Source: Prochlorococcus marinus str. MIT 0917 (GTDB lineage Bacteria > Cyanobacteriota > Cyanobacteriia > PCC-6307 > Cyanobiaceae). Taken from it: a stretch of 64,000 nucleotides of DNA. Under the pieces are notes generated by a model. It worked only from the letters and a program-made list of their open reading frames with translations, made no database searches and was not told where the DNA came from. The stretch is from NCBI RefSeq assembly GCF_027359575.1, contig NZ_CP114784.1:1-64000 (forward strand), read 5' to 3'. The translations under genes and the position numbers were made by a program. How positions within the stretch are numbered: position 1 is the first letter of the stretch; every line of letters begins with the position of its first letter. Positions 48,114 to 59,009 of this stretch are shown piece after piece.

Positions 48114-49568
48114 ATGCGAATACTTTTTGCTGCTGCTGAATGTGCCCCAATGATAAAGGTTGGAGGTATGGGTGATGTTGTTGGTTCATTGCCTCCTGCG
48201 CTTAAAAAACTTGGACATGACGTTCGATTAATAATTCCAGGGTATGGAAAATTATGGGCCTTGATGGATATTGCACCTGAACCGATTTTTCGAGCCAACA
48301 CAATGGGTGTTGACTTCGCTGTTTTTGAAACAAGGCATCCCTCTAATGGGTTGCCAATTTATTTGGTTGGACATCCATGTTTTGATCCTGAGCGTATTTA
48401 TGGAGGAGAAGATGAAGATTGGAGATTTACTTTTTTTGCTAGCGCAGTCTCTGAATTTGCATGGAACTCATGGAAGCCACAAGTCCTCCATTGCCATGAT
48501 TGGCATACTGGAATGATCCCAGTTTGGATGCATCAAGACCCCGAAATCAGTACAGTATTTACTATTCATAACCTCAAGTATCAAGGCCCATGGAGATGGA
48601 AGCTTGATCAAATGACTTGGTGCCCATGGTATATGCATGGTGATCACACAATGGCATCAGCAATGTTGTATGCCGATAGAGTGAATGCAGTATCTCCTAC
48701 TTATTCAAGGGAAATTCGAACATCTGAGTATGGAGAAAAATTAGAAGGACTTTTGAATTATATTTCAGGGAAATTACGTGGAATATTAAATGGAGTTGAT
48801 TTAGATGCGTGGAATCCAGCAACGGATAATTCATTGCCATCTAAATTTAGTGTAGATAATATTTCTGGAAGAGCAGTTAATAAAAGAGTCCTTCAAGAAA
48901 GAATGGGACTTGAAGTGAATCCAGATAAATATCTAATGGGTATGGTTGGTAGGCTTGTTGATCAAAAAGGTATTGATCTTTTGCTGCAAGTAGCTAATAG
49001 GCTTCTTTCTTATACTGACTCTCAAGTCGTTGTTCTTGGTACTGGAGATCGCTATTTAGAGTCATCCTTATGGCAACTTGCTATTGAGTATCCTGGTCGT
49101 TTCTCTGTCTTTCTTACTTACGATGATGCATTGTCTAGGCTCATTTATGGAGGCGTTGATGCATTCCTAATGCCTAGTCGTTTTGAGCCATGTGGAATCA
49201 GTCAATTATTGGCTATGCGTTACGGTGCTATTCCGATAGTCAGAAAAGTAGGAGGTTTGGTTGATACAGTAGAGCCTTATAATCCTATAAATGAAACAGG
49301 TTCTGGATTCTGCTTTGATCGGTATGAACCAATTGACTTCTATACAGCCTTAGTTCGATCTTGGGAGGCATATAGACATCAAAAAAGTTGGAAGGAGTTA
49401 CAAGTAAGAGCGATGTCAAATAAATATAGTTGGGATAGATCTGCGAACGAATATGAATTAATGTACAAAGATGTTTGTGGAATTAAGGAGCCTTCTCCTG
49501 ATGCGGCAGAGGTTGAAAAGTTTTCTTACGGTCAAGAAGCAGACCCTTCAAGGAAAGGTAAAAAATAA
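48114..49568 (+). CDS. glgA: Glycogen synthase (ADP-glucose)
   Basis: GT5 glycosyltransferase that elongates glycogen from ADP-glucose. 484 residues with the N-terminal KVGGMGD (15-21) ADP-glucose site, [11 protein letters not shown], and in the C-terminal Rossmann domain [15 protein letters not shown] and [18 protein letters not shown] with the conserved Glu. The extra C-terminal residues ([13 protein letters not shown] onward) are a charged tail. It pairs functionally with glgB in the window. Confidence 0.96.
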   Translation: MRILFAAAECAPMIKVGGMGDVVGSLPPALKKLGHDVRLIIPGYGKLWALMDIAPEPIFRANTMGVDFAVFETRHPSNGLPIYLVGHPCFDPERIYGGEDEDWRFTFFASAVSEFAWNSWKPQVLHCHDWHTGMIPVWMHQDPEISTVFTIHNLKYQGPWRWKLDQMTWCPWYMHGDHTMASAMLYADRVNAVSPTYSREIRTSEYGEKLEGLLNYISGKLRGILNGVDLDAWNPATDNSLPSKFSVDNISGRAVNKRVLQERMGLEVNPDKYLMGMVGRLVDQKGIDLLLQVANRLLSYTDSQVVVLGTGDRYLESSLWQLAIEYPGRFSVFLTYDDALSRLIYGGVDAFLMPSRFEPCGISQLLAMRYGAIPIVRKVGGLVDTVEPYNPINETGSGFCFDRYEPIDFYTALVRSWEAYRHQKSWKELQVRAMSNKYSWDRSANEYELMYKDVCGIKEPSPDAAEVEKFSYGQEADPSRKGKK

Positions 49569-49620
49569 AATTATAGGTTTTTGAGTATTTAGATTACTTT
49601 GCTTCTGTTCTTATATTTGT

Positions 49621-51018
49621 ATGTATATTAATTTTAAGGACTTAATTAAACTATGGGGGAAGCCAGCGAATCAAAAGGAAATTGACCTTAATTTACCTGT
49701 TGGTCGTATATCTACTGATTCGAGGACAATTGAACAAGGTGATTTCTTTGTCCCTTTAGTAGGAAATAAATTTGATGGTCATGATTACTTAGATTTGGCT
49801 TTTGATATTGGTATACAGGCAGCAATAGTTTCTGAACAATTTAATGGCTTGGTCCCAACTGACCTGCTTCACTGGGTGGTTCCAGATACTTTGTACGCCT
49901 ATCAACAGATCGCATTGCTTCATCGGAGAAATTTAAATCTACCTGTAGTTGCTGTTACTGGTTCTGTTGGTAAAACAACCACAAGAGAATTGATTCGGGC
50001 AATATTGTCTCCTCTAGGTGAAATTGTTTCAAGCAAAGACAATGAAAATAATGATGTCGGTGTTCCTAAAACCTTGCTTAGCGGTTCGGAAACAGATGCT
50101 GCTTTTGTTATTGAAATGGGTATGCGTGGCTTCGGTCAAATTGAACGTCTCTCTCGCGTTGCTGAACCTGATATTGCTGTTATTACAAATGTGGGTCAAG
50201 CTCATATTGGTATTCTTGGTAGTAGAGAAAATATTGCAAAAGCTAAGTCAGAAATCACCTCAAACCTAAGATCTGATGGGGTTGTGATTATTCCTTTTGG
50301 TGACATCCTCTTAGAAAAAGCTTTATTAGAAAAATGGTCAGGACGTATTGTTCGGGTAGCAATAAAGGATTTTTCACTGAATTGCTTAGGTTCCAATAAT
50401 GAGCATTTTGCTTTTCAAGATATTCAACCAGATTATATTTCTCAAGTTGACATGCAAAATAATTTCATATCTTTTGAGGAAAGTAAATTTAAACTGCCTC
50501 TTGAAGGAAGACATAATGCTATGAATTTTCTTATTGCATTAACCGTTGCAAAAGAATTAGGACTATCAATAAAGAATCTTGATAAATTAAAAATAAATAT
50601 GCCAATTGGAAGAAATAGATTAGTTACTTGTGGACAATATTTAGTTTTAGATGAGACTTACAATGCATCACCAGAATCTGTTATTGCATCTTTAGAGTTA
50701 TTGGTAAGTAAGCCTGGCAGGCATTTTGCGGTTTTAGGTACGATGCTTGAGTTGGGTTCTGAGAGTATTTCACTGCATCAGAAAGTTCTTCAAAGAGCCG
50801 TTGAATTAGGTCTTAATGGAATTGTTTTTGTCTCTTGTGGGGAGGAGTCTAATATAATAAAAAAAACAATCAAAGTATTACCGAATCATGATGTAGTTAG
50901 AACACCAAGAGAAGCTGCTATAACACTATTATCATGGCTTTCACCAGGAGATAATATTTTAATTAAAGGTAGTCGTAAGTTGGAATTGGAAAAAGTATTA
51001 CCCTTTATAAAACAATAG
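49621..51018 (+). CDS. murF: UDP-N-acetylmuramoyl-tripeptide--D-alanyl-D-alanine ligase
   Basis: Adds D-Ala-D-Ala to the UDP-MurNAc tripeptide, the last cytoplasmic step of peptidoglycan precursor synthesis. Mur ligase of 465 residues: N-terminal substrate domain with STDSRTIEQGDFFVPLVG, ATP-binding TGSVGKTTTRE (113-123), the central EMGMRGFGQIERLSRVAEPD and VITNVGQAHIG, and the C-terminal LDETYNASPESV and IKGSRKLELEKV. Converges on glmU with a 14-bp gap. Confidence 0.96.
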   Translation: MYINFKDLIKLWGKPANQKEIDLNLPVGRISTDSRTIEQGDFFVPLVGNKFDGHDYLDLAFDIGIQAAIVSEQFNGLVPTDLLHWVVPDTLYAYQQIALLHRRNLNLPVVAVTGSVGKTTTRELIRAILSPLGEIVSSKDNENNDVGVPKTLLSGSETDAAFVIEMGMRGFGQIERLSRVAEPDIAVITNVGQAHIGILGSRENIAKAKSEITSNLRSDGVVIIPFGDILLEKALLEKWSGRIVRVAIKDFSLNCLGSNNEHFAFQDIQPDYISQVDMQNNFISFEESKFKLPLEGRHNAMNFLIALTVAKELGLSIKNLDKLKINMPIGRNRLVTCGQYLVLDETYNASPESVIASLELLVSKPGRHFAVLGTMLELGSESISLHQKVLQRAVELGLNGIVFVSCGEESNIIKKTIKVLPNHDVVRTPREAAITLLSWLSPGDNILIKGSRKLELEKVLPFIKQ

Positions 51019-51032
51019 CTTTGCTTTTGTAG

Positions 51033-52373
51033 CTAATCAGTCTTAGTTCTAATAATTGCCTTTGATCGTTCAACAACTAAACTTTTATCAGGAATATCTT
51101 TACTTATTGTTGAACCTGCACCAATGGTTACATGTGATCCAATCTTAATTGGTGCAACTAGGACTGAATTTGCACCGGTTTTTGAATAATCATCAATAAT
51201 TGTTCTATGTTTATTTTTGCCATCAAAATTAGCTGTAATAGTCCCTGCTCCAATATTAATATTTTTCCCTAAATCTGAATCACCTACATAGCTTAAATGA
51301 TTGATTTTGGTCCCTTCACCAATAAAACTTTTTTTTATTTCTACAAAGTTCCCTATTTTTGAATTTTCACTTATGTTTGACTCCGGCCTTATGTGAGCAA
51401 ATGGACCAATTGATGTATTATTCCCAACCGTTGCTTCATTTATAAATGAATGAATGGCTAATACATTTTCCGCAAGTGTTGAATTTGTTATGACACTACC
51501 TGGCCCTAAATGACATCCATTGCCAATATTGCATTTACCACGAAGATGAGTTTGTGGCTCAATGATTACGTCTGTACCAAAGTTCGAATCCTCACTCAGC
51601 GAACAACTAATAGGATCAATAAATGAAACTCCCTTTCTCATCCATAAGGATTTAAGCTTTTCTTGGATGTAATGCTCGCATTCAGATAGTTGAAATCTAT
51701 CATTAATGCCCTTGATCTCGAATGGATTACCCACTTCGTAATGTAATGCTTTTTTGAGTAAACTTATAGTATCTGTTAGATAGATTTCATTTTGACTATT
51801 TTGGTTAGATAATAAGTTTAGAACATCTGACAATTGTTGCCAATTAAAACAGTATATACCAGCATTTATTAATTTATTTTTGCGCTGTTCATTAGTGCAA
51901 TCTCTTTCTTCTATGATATTTTTCACTAGTCCCGATTTATCTGTGAATACTCGCCCATATCCCTTTGGAGAGTCTAAACTTGCAGATAAAAAAGTTACAC
52001 TCGCATTGGATTCTTTGTGAAATTTTAAAAGTGATCTTAGAGTTTCCTTTTTTAAGAGTGGTACATCGCCATTTAATACTAAAAGTTCTCCATCAAATCC
52101 TTTTAATCTAGGACTTAGTTGCTGGATAGCATGTCCTGTCCCATTTTGAGGTTGCTGAAGAACAAAATCTAAGTCTTTGTGATTCTTCAGAGAGTCCTCA
52201 ACTAACTTAGCTTGATGTCCTACGACTATTAATCTACGGTTTGGCTTGAGCGCCTGAGTACAAGACAAAACCCTATCAATAAGTGATTTCCCTGCCAAAG
52301 GATGAAGAACCTTTGGCAGCTTGCTTTTCATTCGCGTACCTTTTCCAGCCGCTAAAATTGCGATGGCAAGCAT
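51033..52373 (-). CDS. glmU: Bifunctional GlmU (GlcN-1-P acetyltransferase / GlcNAc-1-P uridyltransferase)
   Basis: Makes UDP-GlcNAc for peptidoglycan and lipopolysaccharide. The N-terminal uridyltransferase domain has [20 protein letters not shown] (7-26), and the C-terminal half is a left-handed beta helix of hexapeptide repeats with the catalytic His region ([39 protein letters not shown]). The 446-residue form begins at the ATG at 52373 ([10 protein letters not shown]). The longer frame to 52421 would overlap the upstream methyltransferase gene. Confidence 0.96.
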   Translation of the reverse strand: MLAIAILAAGKGTRMKSKLPKVLHPLAGKSLIDRVLSCTQALKPNRRLIVVGHQAKLVEDSLKNHKDLDFVLQQPQNGTGHAIQQLSPRLKGFDGELLVLNGDVPLLKKETLRSLLKFHKESNASVTFLSASLDSPKGYGRVFTDKSGLVKNIIEERDCTNEQRKNKLINAGIYCFNWQQLSDVLNLLSNQNSQNEIYLTDTISLLKKALHYEVGNPFEIKGINDRFQLSECEHYIQEKLKSLWMRKGVSFIDPISCSLSEDSNFGTDVIIEPQTHLRGKCNIGNGCHLGPGSVITNSTLAENVLAIHSFINEATVGNNTSIGPFAHIRPESNISENSKIGNFVEIKKSFIGEGTKINHLSYVGDSDLGKNINIGAGTITANFDGKNKHRTIIDDYSKTGANSVLVAPIKIGSHVTIGAGSTISKDIPDKSLVVERSKAIIRTKTD

Positions 52374-52410
52374 TAGAGTACTTTTTTGAAGAAATCTAAT
52401 TGCTTTATCG

Positions 52411-53307
52411 CTATTGCGCACTATTCCATCGCTTTCTCCATGATGAAGTGTTTGTTAATTGACTTTTAGATTGCTCTATTTTTCTTGTTGAAATAATTTC
52501 TTTAGAGTTTCCTTTCCCTGTTGGATCTCTGTAAGGAATTGATGAACGCGTGGCAAGGTGTTCTATTTCCTTGGTGCTTAAGTCTTTGAACTGAAGATTT
52601 TCTGAAATATACCGTTGTTCTATTTTCTTTTTCATAGCAACTGTCCCTGCACTCCATTTGTTTTGTTTATTGGTCGAGGGAACTACTGAATAGATTTTTA
52701 AACCAGCTCTTTTTAAACTTGCTCTAATGGAGGAAGCAGTTGAATATGTAATCAAGCGGCCTTCGACCGATAGCCTTTTGGTTAATAAAGAGATGAATTC
52801 TTCACTCCAAAGTTCGGGACACTTTTGTGGAGAGAAAGGATCAAGAAGAATTAAATCAAAACTTAGAGAATCTTGTATTTCATGAATCTTTTGTCTTGCA
52901 TCTCCCCAATGAATATTTCCTTCGTTAAAACCTTCAGTCCATTTCCCTAATTTATTTATGCAATTAAAAAAATGTAATACTTTTGGAGACCAAATTTTCT
53001 GAAATATTTTTTCATTCAGAGCAAGATTTAGAGGCCTTTTGTCAATCTCAAGCCCATGCCATTCAATTTTTATATTGCTTTGAAATAACTTCTCTAGAAT
53101 ACATCCTGTGTTATACCCCAGTCCCATGCAAACATCTAAAACAACTATTTTTTCAGTTGTAGAAAATTGTTCTAATTGAGCTGGTAAGAGATATTTAGCA
53201 ATTGATTCTCTAAGTGCTCCGTCCTTATCATGAAATCCTTCTTCATAGCTAAAGCTATAAAGACTTAAACTCCCATCTTTTGTCGTATGTATTTTAAAAT
53301 CATTCAA
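52411..53307 (-). CDS. MnmC/MnmD-like tRNA methyltransferase domain protein
   Basis: 298-residue SAM-dependent methyltransferase with the MnmC(C1)/DUF752 pattern: [18 protein letters not shown] (SAM site), [21 protein letters not shown], and [19 protein letters not shown], which resembles the signature of the methylaminomethyl-U34 methyltransferase domain. The FAD-dependent oxidase domain of E. coli MnmC is absent. It may complete mnm5s2U in tRNA, or act on another substrate. It lies between glmU and aroA on the minus strand, 12 bp from aroA. Confidence 0.8.
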   Translation of the reverse strand: MNDFKIHTTKDGSLSLYSFSYEEGFHDKDGALRESIAKYLLPAQLEQFSTTEKIVVLDVCMGLGYNTGCILEKLFQSNIKIEWHGLEIDKRPLNLALNEKIFQKIWSPKVLHFFNCINKLGKWTEGFNEGNIHWGDARQKIHEIQDSLSFDLILLDPFSPQKCPELWSEEFISLLTKRLSVEGRLITYSTASSIRASLKRAGLKIYSVVPSTNKQNKWSAGTVAMKKKIEQRYISENLQFKDLSTKEIEHLATRSSIPYRDPTGKGNSKEIISTRKIEQSKSQLTNTSSWRKRWNSAQ

Positions 53308-53319
53308 TTCTAAGAAAAA

Positions 53320-54654
53320 CTAATTTTTTTGTTGAAGTCTTATCAAATCAATCCAAAAATCAGGATATGAGACTGCTGCAGCTTCGCTACGTCGTAATGT
53401 TGAATCAGAGTTAGCCATTATTGAGGCAATAGCTAAACTCATGGCAATACGGTGATCATCTTCGCTATCAAGCTCGCATCCTTTTAAATTATTTCCTCCA
53501 TAAATAGTTAGTCCATCTTGATGTTCATCTACTTTGGCTCCCATTTTTTTTAATTGTCTGGCCATTACCGCTAAACGATCAGTTTCTTTGACTCTTAATT
53601 CACTAGCTCCTTTTATATAACTGATACCTTTACAAAAACATGCTGCTACAGACAATATAGGTATCTCGTCTACTAGGCGAGGCATTATCTCCTCATCAAG
53701 CTTGAATGGTTTCAAGTTTTCTTTGTAAAAAACTTCTATGTCTCCAACAGGCTCACCGGCCACATCTCTTTTGTTTGTTATATTGATATTTGCCTCCATT
53801 GTTTCCAATACGTCAAGTATGCCAGTCCTTGTTTGATTTAGACCAACATTCTCAATGGTTAGTTCTGATCCTGGTATAATGCTACCTGCAACCAGCCAAA
53901 ATGCAGCGGAACTAATATCACCCGGAACAATAATTGATTGACCTTTTAGATCTTTCCCCGGAAAAACAGTTATATGTCTACCCATTTCACCACCTACTTC
54001 TAGATTGGCTCCGAAGGCTTTCAACATTCTCTCGCTATGGTCTCTTGATCTGGCGGGTTCAATAACAGTTGTTGAACCTTCTGCATTAAGTGCGGCAAGT
54101 AAGATCGCAGATTTTATCTGAGCACTTGCGACAGGTGTACCAATTACGGCGCCTCTTAATTTATTCCCAATAATCGAGAGAGGAGCAAAGTCTCCACCAC
54201 ACCTGCCAGAAACTTTAGCCCCCATTATTTTTAATGGCTGTCCTACTCTTTTCATTGGCCTATTTCGAAGTGATTTATCTCCTGTGAGGATGAAATGATG
54301 ATCTTCTTGACCAGCTAATAACCCCATTATTAATCTCATGGTTGTGCCTGAATTTCCGCAATTCAAAATATTTTTAGGCTCTTTTAGACCATTTAATCCA
54401 ACGCCATCAACTTCAACAATGTTTCCTTTTTTGATGGGGCTAATTTTTACGCCCATTGACCTTAGGCATTCCGCTGTACTTAATGGGTCTTCCGCAGGTA
54501 AAAGGCCATCAATTATTGTTTTTCCTTTAGCAATAGCCCCAAACAGTAGAGCTCGGTGTGATATAGATTTATCTCCAGGTACTTTCACTTTCCCACAAAG
54601 CTCACCTCCTTTTTGAAGGTCTCTTAAAGACTGATCTTTATTGGGAACTTTCAA
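53320..54654 (-). CDS. aroA: 5-enolpyruvylshikimate-3-phosphate synthase
   Basis: Transfers enolpyruvyl from PEP to shikimate 3-phosphate in aromatic amino-acid synthesis. 444 residues with [14 protein letters not shown], the active-site [16 protein letters not shown], and [19 protein letters not shown] near the end. It carries the four short motifs used to describe class II enzymes: GDKS (125-128), SAQIK (177-181), RDHSE (204-208) and NQTR (273-276). The start is TTG. It is 56 bp from ubiD upstream. Confidence 0.96.
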   Translation of the reverse strand: MKVPNKDQSLRDLQKGGELCGKVKVPGDKSISHRALLFGAIAKGKTIIDGLLPAEDPLSTAECLRSMGVKISPIKKGNIVEVDGVGLNGLKEPKNILNCGNSGTTMRLIMGLLAGQEDHHFILTGDKSLRNRPMKRVGQPLKIMGAKVSGRCGGDFAPLSIIGNKLRGAVIGTPVASAQIKSAILLAALNAEGSTTVIEPARSRDHSERMLKAFGANLEVGGEMGRHITVFPGKDLKGQSIIVPGDISSAAFWLVAGSIIPGSELTIENVGLNQTRTGILDVLETMEANINITNKRDVAGEPVGDIEVFYKENLKPFKLDEEIMPRLVDEIPILSVAACFCKGISYIKGASELRVKETDRLAVMARQLKKMGAKVDEHQDGLTIYGGNNLKGCELDSEDDHRIAMSLAIASIMANSDSTLRRSEAAAVSYPDFWIDLIRLQQKN

Positions 54655-54709
54655 TGAAAAAACAATATATTGATTTATATATTATTTATCGATTACCTTT
54701 ATTTCTTAT

Positions 54710-56275
54710 TTATGAATTGTTTATTTGTTTTTGACGCATTAGCTCATCGATAACGTACCCAAATAATTCTGGACTTGGTTGCTTCTTTTCCAGATCTGAT
54801 AACCCTAGTTCTGCCCATCTTTCATCGACTTTGTCTTCGAGTTCTTTAGGCCTTGTTAATGGTTTTCCCCAGTCATGATTTTTCTCTGGGCCAATTTTGG
54901 TGGTTGCATCAATGGCTAATCTCCCTCCTAGTCCTATATGCTCACTCGCGAAGTCAAGCGTGTCAAAAGGAGTATTCTCTAGTACAAATAAATCTCTTTG
55001 AGGGTCAACTTGACTGGATAAGACCCAAACCACTTGCCTAGGATCTCTCACGTTAATGGTGGAGTCGACGACGACGATAAATTTTGTATAGGTGAATTGG
55101 GGTAAAGCACTCCAAAAAGCCATTGCAGCTCTTTTGGCTTGGCCTGGATATGCTTTATCAATAGATATAACTGCTAACTTGTAACTCAAAGCCTCCATCG
55201 GAAGGAAAAAATCAATAATTTCAGGTATTTGTTGTTTAAGTATTGGCGTATAAATTCGATTTAATGCTATTGCGAGCATAGCCTCCTCTTTAGGAGGCCT
55301 ACCGCTGAAGGTTGTTAAAAATATTGGCTTTTCCCTTTGAGTCATACACTGGAATCTAATTAAAGGTGAGGACTCAGCACCCCCATAGAACCCCATGTGG
55401 TCTCCAAAAGGACCATCTGTCATCTCTTCTCCAGGAGATATGGATCCTTCTAAAACAATTTCACTGTGACTAGGTACCTGAAGATCGATAGTTTTGCATT
55501 TAGTTAATCGAACACCTTCACCTGCATATAAACCTGCAAAAAGCCATTCACTGAGCTGTACTGGAATAGGAGTTGCAGCTGCCATGACCAGAAGTGGATG
55601 AACTCCAATAGCAACAGCAACTTCTAATTTTTTATTCATGGCAGCTGCTTTGCGAAGATGCCTGGCTCCTCCTCTGACACTTAACCAATGAACTGTCATA
55701 CTCTTGGCAGATTGTCTTTGGAGTCGATAAACACCCACATTTGGCACGCCTGTTTCAGGATCTTTTGTTATGACTAGACCTAATGTGATTGCACCTCCAG
55801 CATCCTCTGGCCAGGGACGTAAAAGTGGTAAATGATTTAGATCCAAATCTCTTTCACCAATTACTTTCTGATGGCACGGAGGTAATAGATCAATATCAGG
55901 ACGTGCTTTAAGCAGATCCCATGCAACTGAGGCAAAAGCTTTGGTCTCTTTAAATCCTTTCGGAGGGCGTGGTTGTTGAAGAAGGGCGAGCTTTTTTCCT
56001 AAATCTTCCAATTCTTCTTGCTTCTTTAAGCCCATACTCCAAACAACCCGTTCCATAGTCCCAAGTAAATTGACTGCTACAGGGATTGATGATCCTTTTA
56101 CATTTTCAAAAAGCAGGGCAGGTCCTCCCATTCCAAGGACTCGGTCGCTAATTGCCGCAATTTCTAAGTCACTATCAACTGGAACACTTATTCTTTTTAA
56201 TTGATCTCTCTTTTCTAGAAGAGTAAGAAAATCTCTAATGTCCCGTGTAAGAGGTTCTTGACGAAATAATTTCAT
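54710..56275 (-). CDS. ubiD: UbiD-family decarboxylase
   Basis: Prenylated-FMN-dependent decarboxylase, about 521 residues. Family features include RDIRDFLTLLEKRDQLKRIS at the N-terminus, the central GAITLGLVITKDPETGVPNVGVYR-type block, and the FGDHMGFYGGAESS active-site region with acidic residues. In cyanobacteria a UbiD-like enzyme acts in plastoquinone ring synthesis on 4-hydroxybenzoate derivatives; I infer that role here. I take the ATG at 56275; an upstream GTG at 56287 would add four residues. It diverges from comB with 64 bp between starts. Confidence 0.9.
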   Translation of the reverse strand: MKLFRQEPLTRDIRDFLTLLEKRDQLKRISVPVDSDLEIAAISDRVLGMGGPALLFENVKGSSIPVAVNLLGTMERVVWSMGLKKQEELEDLGKKLALLQQPRPPKGFKETKAFASVAWDLLKARPDIDLLPPCHQKVIGERDLDLNHLPLLRPWPEDAGGAITLGLVITKDPETGVPNVGVYRLQRQSAKSMTVHWLSVRGGARHLRKAAAMNKKLEVAVAIGVHPLLVMAAATPIPVQLSEWLFAGLYAGEGVRLTKCKTIDLQVPSHSEIVLEGSISPGEEMTDGPFGDHMGFYGGAESSPLIRFQCMTQREKPIFLTTFSGRPPKEEAMLAIALNRIYTPILKQQIPEIIDFFLPMEALSYKLAVISIDKAYPGQAKRAAMAFWSALPQFTYTKFIVVVDSTINVRDPRQVVWVLSSQVDPQRDLFVLENTPFDTLDFASEHIGLGGRLAIDATTKIGPEKNHDWGKPLTRPKELEDKVDERWAELGLSDLEKKQPSPELFGYVIDELMRQKQINNS

Positions 56276-56339
56276 GAAGGTCTGCACGATTATTCTATTT
56301 ATCTAGTTACTGTGACGCAAGTTATCAGCCTTTGTGGAA

Positions 56340-57068
56340 ATGAAACTTTCTTATTTTTATGTTGCGGGAGATGTTCCTAGTGGAATTATTCCTGAATCAT
56401 CAGTAGTAATTGATGTTCTCAGGGCTACAACAACTATTGCCTGGGCTCTTGAAAATGGAGCTGATTCAGTACAAGTGTTTGCAGATGTTGATGAACTGAA
56501 AAATCAATCAAAGTCTTTTGACGATAAAGACAAAATACTTGTTGGAGAGAGAGGAGGTAAAAAATTAGATGGATTTGACTTGGGGAATTCTCCATTAGGA
56601 GTCTCAACTGAGAGAGTAAAAGGGAAAAGAGTTTTTATGAGTACTACCAATGGAACAAGGTCACTGCATCGAGTTAGAGAATCTAAAAGTTTGTACACAA
56701 TGGCACTCCCAAATAGAAAAGCTATTGCTGAAAGATTAAAAAGTGATAATCCAAATGAAGTTTGGATTGTTGGTAGTGGATGGGAAGGCTCCTACTCTTT
56801 AGAAGATTCTTTAGCAGCTGGGGCTTTAGCCTCTCTTTTAATGGATCAACTAGACTCGGTTCAGATATTAAATGATGAATTGATAGCCTCCATAGCACTA
56901 TGGAAAAACTGGGAGCATGATGTTGAAGGATGTTTACGTATTGCAAGTCATGGACAAAGACTTGCAGGAATAGGTAATCATGATGATGATTTCGCTTGTT
57001 GCGCTTCTTTGGACAACCTTTCTATTATTCCAAAACAGATTGAGATGGGCGTACTTCGCTCTAACTAA
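56340..57068 (+). CDS. comB: 2-phosphosulfolactate phosphatase-like protein (ComB)
   Basis: 242-residue protein of the ComB family with the typical N-terminus [37 protein letters not shown] and [10 protein letters not shown], then [20 protein letters not shown]. The family hydrolyses 2-phosphosulfolactate in the coenzyme M pathway of methanogens; many cyanobacteria have a homologue without that pathway, so the substrate here is unsettled. The frame begins with a GTG at 56334; the ATG at 56340 gives the usual start. Between ubiD (divergent) and the nitrilase gene (29 bp). Confidence 0.85.
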   Translation: MKLSYFYVAGDVPSGIIPESSVVIDVLRATTTIAWALENGADSVQVFADVDELKNQSKSFDDKDKILVGERGGKKLDGFDLGNSPLGVSTERVKGKRVFMSTTNGTRSLHRVRESKSLYTMALPNRKAIAERLKSDNPNEVWIVGSGWEGSYSLEDSLAAGALASLLMDQLDSVQILNDELIASIALWKNWEHDVEGCLRIASHGQRLAGIGNHDDDFACCASLDNLSIIPKQIEMGVLRSN

Positions 57069-57097
57069 CTTTTAAATTATTTTTCTTTTTTAACTCA

Positions 57098-57922
57098 GTG
57101 TCAGATTTTTTGGCTGCGGCCTTACAGCTAACCAGTACCTCAGATATAGAGGCAAATCTAAATGCTGCAGAAGAACAAATTGAGTTGGCCTCAAGAAGAG
57201 GGGCTGATCTTGTTGGACTTCCTGAAAACTTTGCATTTTTGGGTGAAGATCAGAAAAAATTAAAAATTGCATCTTCAATTTATGAGAAATGCAATAGTTT
57301 TTTAGTAACAATGGCAAGGAGATATCAAGTCGTTTTGCTTGGAGGCGGTTTCCCCGTTCCTGCTGGCGATGGAGTAAGAACTTTAAACAGAGCAGAGTTG
57401 TTTGGTAAGGATGGTCAATCTTTAGCAAGATATGACAAAATTCATCTTTTTGACGTTGATCTTCCAGAGGGTAATACCTATAGAGAATCTGAAACAATTG
57501 TTTCTGGAAGTGAATCACCTCCAGTTGTTGATGTGCCAGGCCTTTGCAAAATAGGATTATCTATATGTTATGACGTTCGATTCCCTGAGCTTTATCGTGA
57601 TTTGGTCAATAAAGGCGCAGATTTATTAATGATCCCAGCTGCTTTTACTGCTTTCACAGGAAAGGATCATTGGCAAGTCTTGCTTCAAGCAAGAGCTATT
57701 GAGAATACTGCTTATGTTGTTGCACCAGCACAAACTGGTCGACACTACGGTAGAAGACAAAGCCATGGACATGCGATGGTTATTGATCCATGGGGTACAG
57801 TTCTCGCAGACGCAGGAGTTGTTCAAGGAGCCGCAATAGCTCCTGCTGATAAAAAAAGAGTTGAGAGAATTAGAGGGCAGATGCCAAGCTTAAAACATCG
57901 AAAAGCAGAACTTTTTGTTTGA
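57098..57922 (+). CDS. Nitrilase-superfamily amidohydrolase (Nit1/deaminated glutathione amidase-like)
   Basis: 274-residue carbon-nitrogen hydrolase with the catalytic Glu-Lys-Cys triad: E43 (GLPENFAF), K114 (YDKIHLFDVD) and C157 (SICYDVRFPEL). The IHLFDVD...SICYDVRFPE context resembles Nit1/NitFhit-type proteins, which hydrolyse deaminated glutathione, a metabolite-repair reaction; that would fit the glutathione genes in the window. The start is GTG. Its stop overlaps the amidase ATG by 1 bp (TGATG). Confidence 0.9.
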   Translation: MSDFLAAALQLTSTSDIEANLNAAEEQIELASRRGADLVGLPENFAFLGEDQKKLKIASSIYEKCNSFLVTMARRYQVVLLGGGFPVPAGDGVRTLNRAELFGKDGQSLARYDKIHLFDVDLPEGNTYRESETIVSGSESPPVVDVPGLCKIGLSICYDVRFPELYRDLVNKGADLLMIPAAFTAFTGKDHWQVLLQARAIENTAYVVAPAQTGRHYGRRQSHGHAMVIDPWGTVLADAGVVQGAAIAPADKKRVERIRGQMPSLKHRKAELFV

Positions 57923-59007
57923 TGTTTAAAGATCAATCTTTAAAGTCAAAACTAGCACTTTTTGCGGGATTTGTTTTTTGTTTGAGTCTCTTTATTCCTT
58001 TACCGCTTAGAGCTGCTAGTGCTCTTGCCGCTTGGGCCTTAACTAGTAACGGCAGCCTTAAATTAAGAACTTCTTCTGGGGCTAAATTAGATGCTTTTTT
58101 TCAATCCTCAACCACTGATAAAGGTGAAAGGGTTTGGGTTGATTTCCCAGGAGAATTAACCCGCCCTAGAACTATTAAAGGAAATGGATCAGTTAAGGAA
58201 ATCAGACTAGGTAAACCCTTTAAGGGTAAAACAAGGCTTGTTATTGAGTTTCTTCCATCAGTTGAATTAGAAGCCTCTAAATTACAATTAATTGGTATTT
58301 CACCAAACATATGGGAGTTGAAATTTATTGGCTTAGAAAGTAATTCCTTTAGTTCCATTGAAGAAGGTAATATTATAAGAAACTCAATAAAAAGGACTTA
58401 TGAAAGAATAAAGATTCAAAAATTAGATGTTTCCTCTTTACCTAATATCCCATATGGAAAGTATAAAGTTGTACTGGATCCTGGCCATGGTGGTTCAGAC
58501 CCAGGTGCCGTTGGAATAAATGGATTAAGAGAGACTGATATTGTTTTAGAAGTTTCAAAGAGTGTTTCAGAATTGTTAACAAATAAAGGTGTTAAAACTA
58601 TTTTAACTCGAACTTATGAGCGAACATTAGACCTACAACCAAGAGTTACCAAGGCTAATAATTCAAAAGCAGATGCTTTTGTAAGTATTCATGCAAATGC
58701 TACAAGAGGAAAGCGAAAAGATGTTAATGGTTTAGAGACATATTATTACTCTGGTTATAAAGGGCATTCTTTAGCAAAAAATATTCAAAAACAAATTTTA
58801 ATTTTTTCTCCCCAAAGCCCTGATAGGGGGGTTCGTAGATCTCGCTTTTATGTAATTAGAAAAACATCTATGCCTGCAGCTCTTGTAGAGATTGGATTTG
58901 TTACTGGAATGTATGATGCAGATTTATTAAGGCAAAAAGCTTACAGGGATAAAATTTCTTTTGCTATCGCTAAAGGAATACTGAATTATCTAATAGTTTC
59001 AAATTAG
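57922..59007 (+). CDS. amiC: N-acetylmuramoyl-L-alanine amidase with AMIN domain
   Basis: Periplasmic peptidoglycan amidase, about 361 residues. Signal peptide/anchor (about 9-32), an AMIN domain that targets the septum or cell wall (about 40-135), a linker, then the Amidase_3 domain with zinc ligands and catalytic residues H189 (DPGHGGSDPG), E204 (LRETDIVLE), H257 (VSIHANA) and E323 (LVEIGFVTG). Probably used for daughter-cell separation. Two bases separate it from murI. A TTG at 57919 just before the ATG is a less likely start. Confidence 0.93.
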   Translation: MFKDQSLKSKLALFAGFVFCLSLFIPLPLRAASALAAWALTSNGSLKLRTSSGAKLDAFFQSSTTDKGERVWVDFPGELTRPRTIKGNGSVKEIRLGKPFKGKTRLVIEFLPSVELEASKLQLIGISPNIWELKFIGLESNSFSSIEEGNIIRNSIKRTYERIKIQKLDVSSLPNIPYGKYKVVLDPGHGGSDPGAVGINGLRETDIVLEVSKSVSELLTNKGVKTILTRTYERTLDLQPRVTKANNSKADAFVSIHANATRGKRKDVNGLETYYYSGYKGHSLAKNIQKQILIFSPQSPDRGVRRSRFYVIRKTSMPAALVEIGFVTGMYDADLLRQKAYRDKISFAIAKGILNYLIVSN

Positions 59008-59009
59008 AT

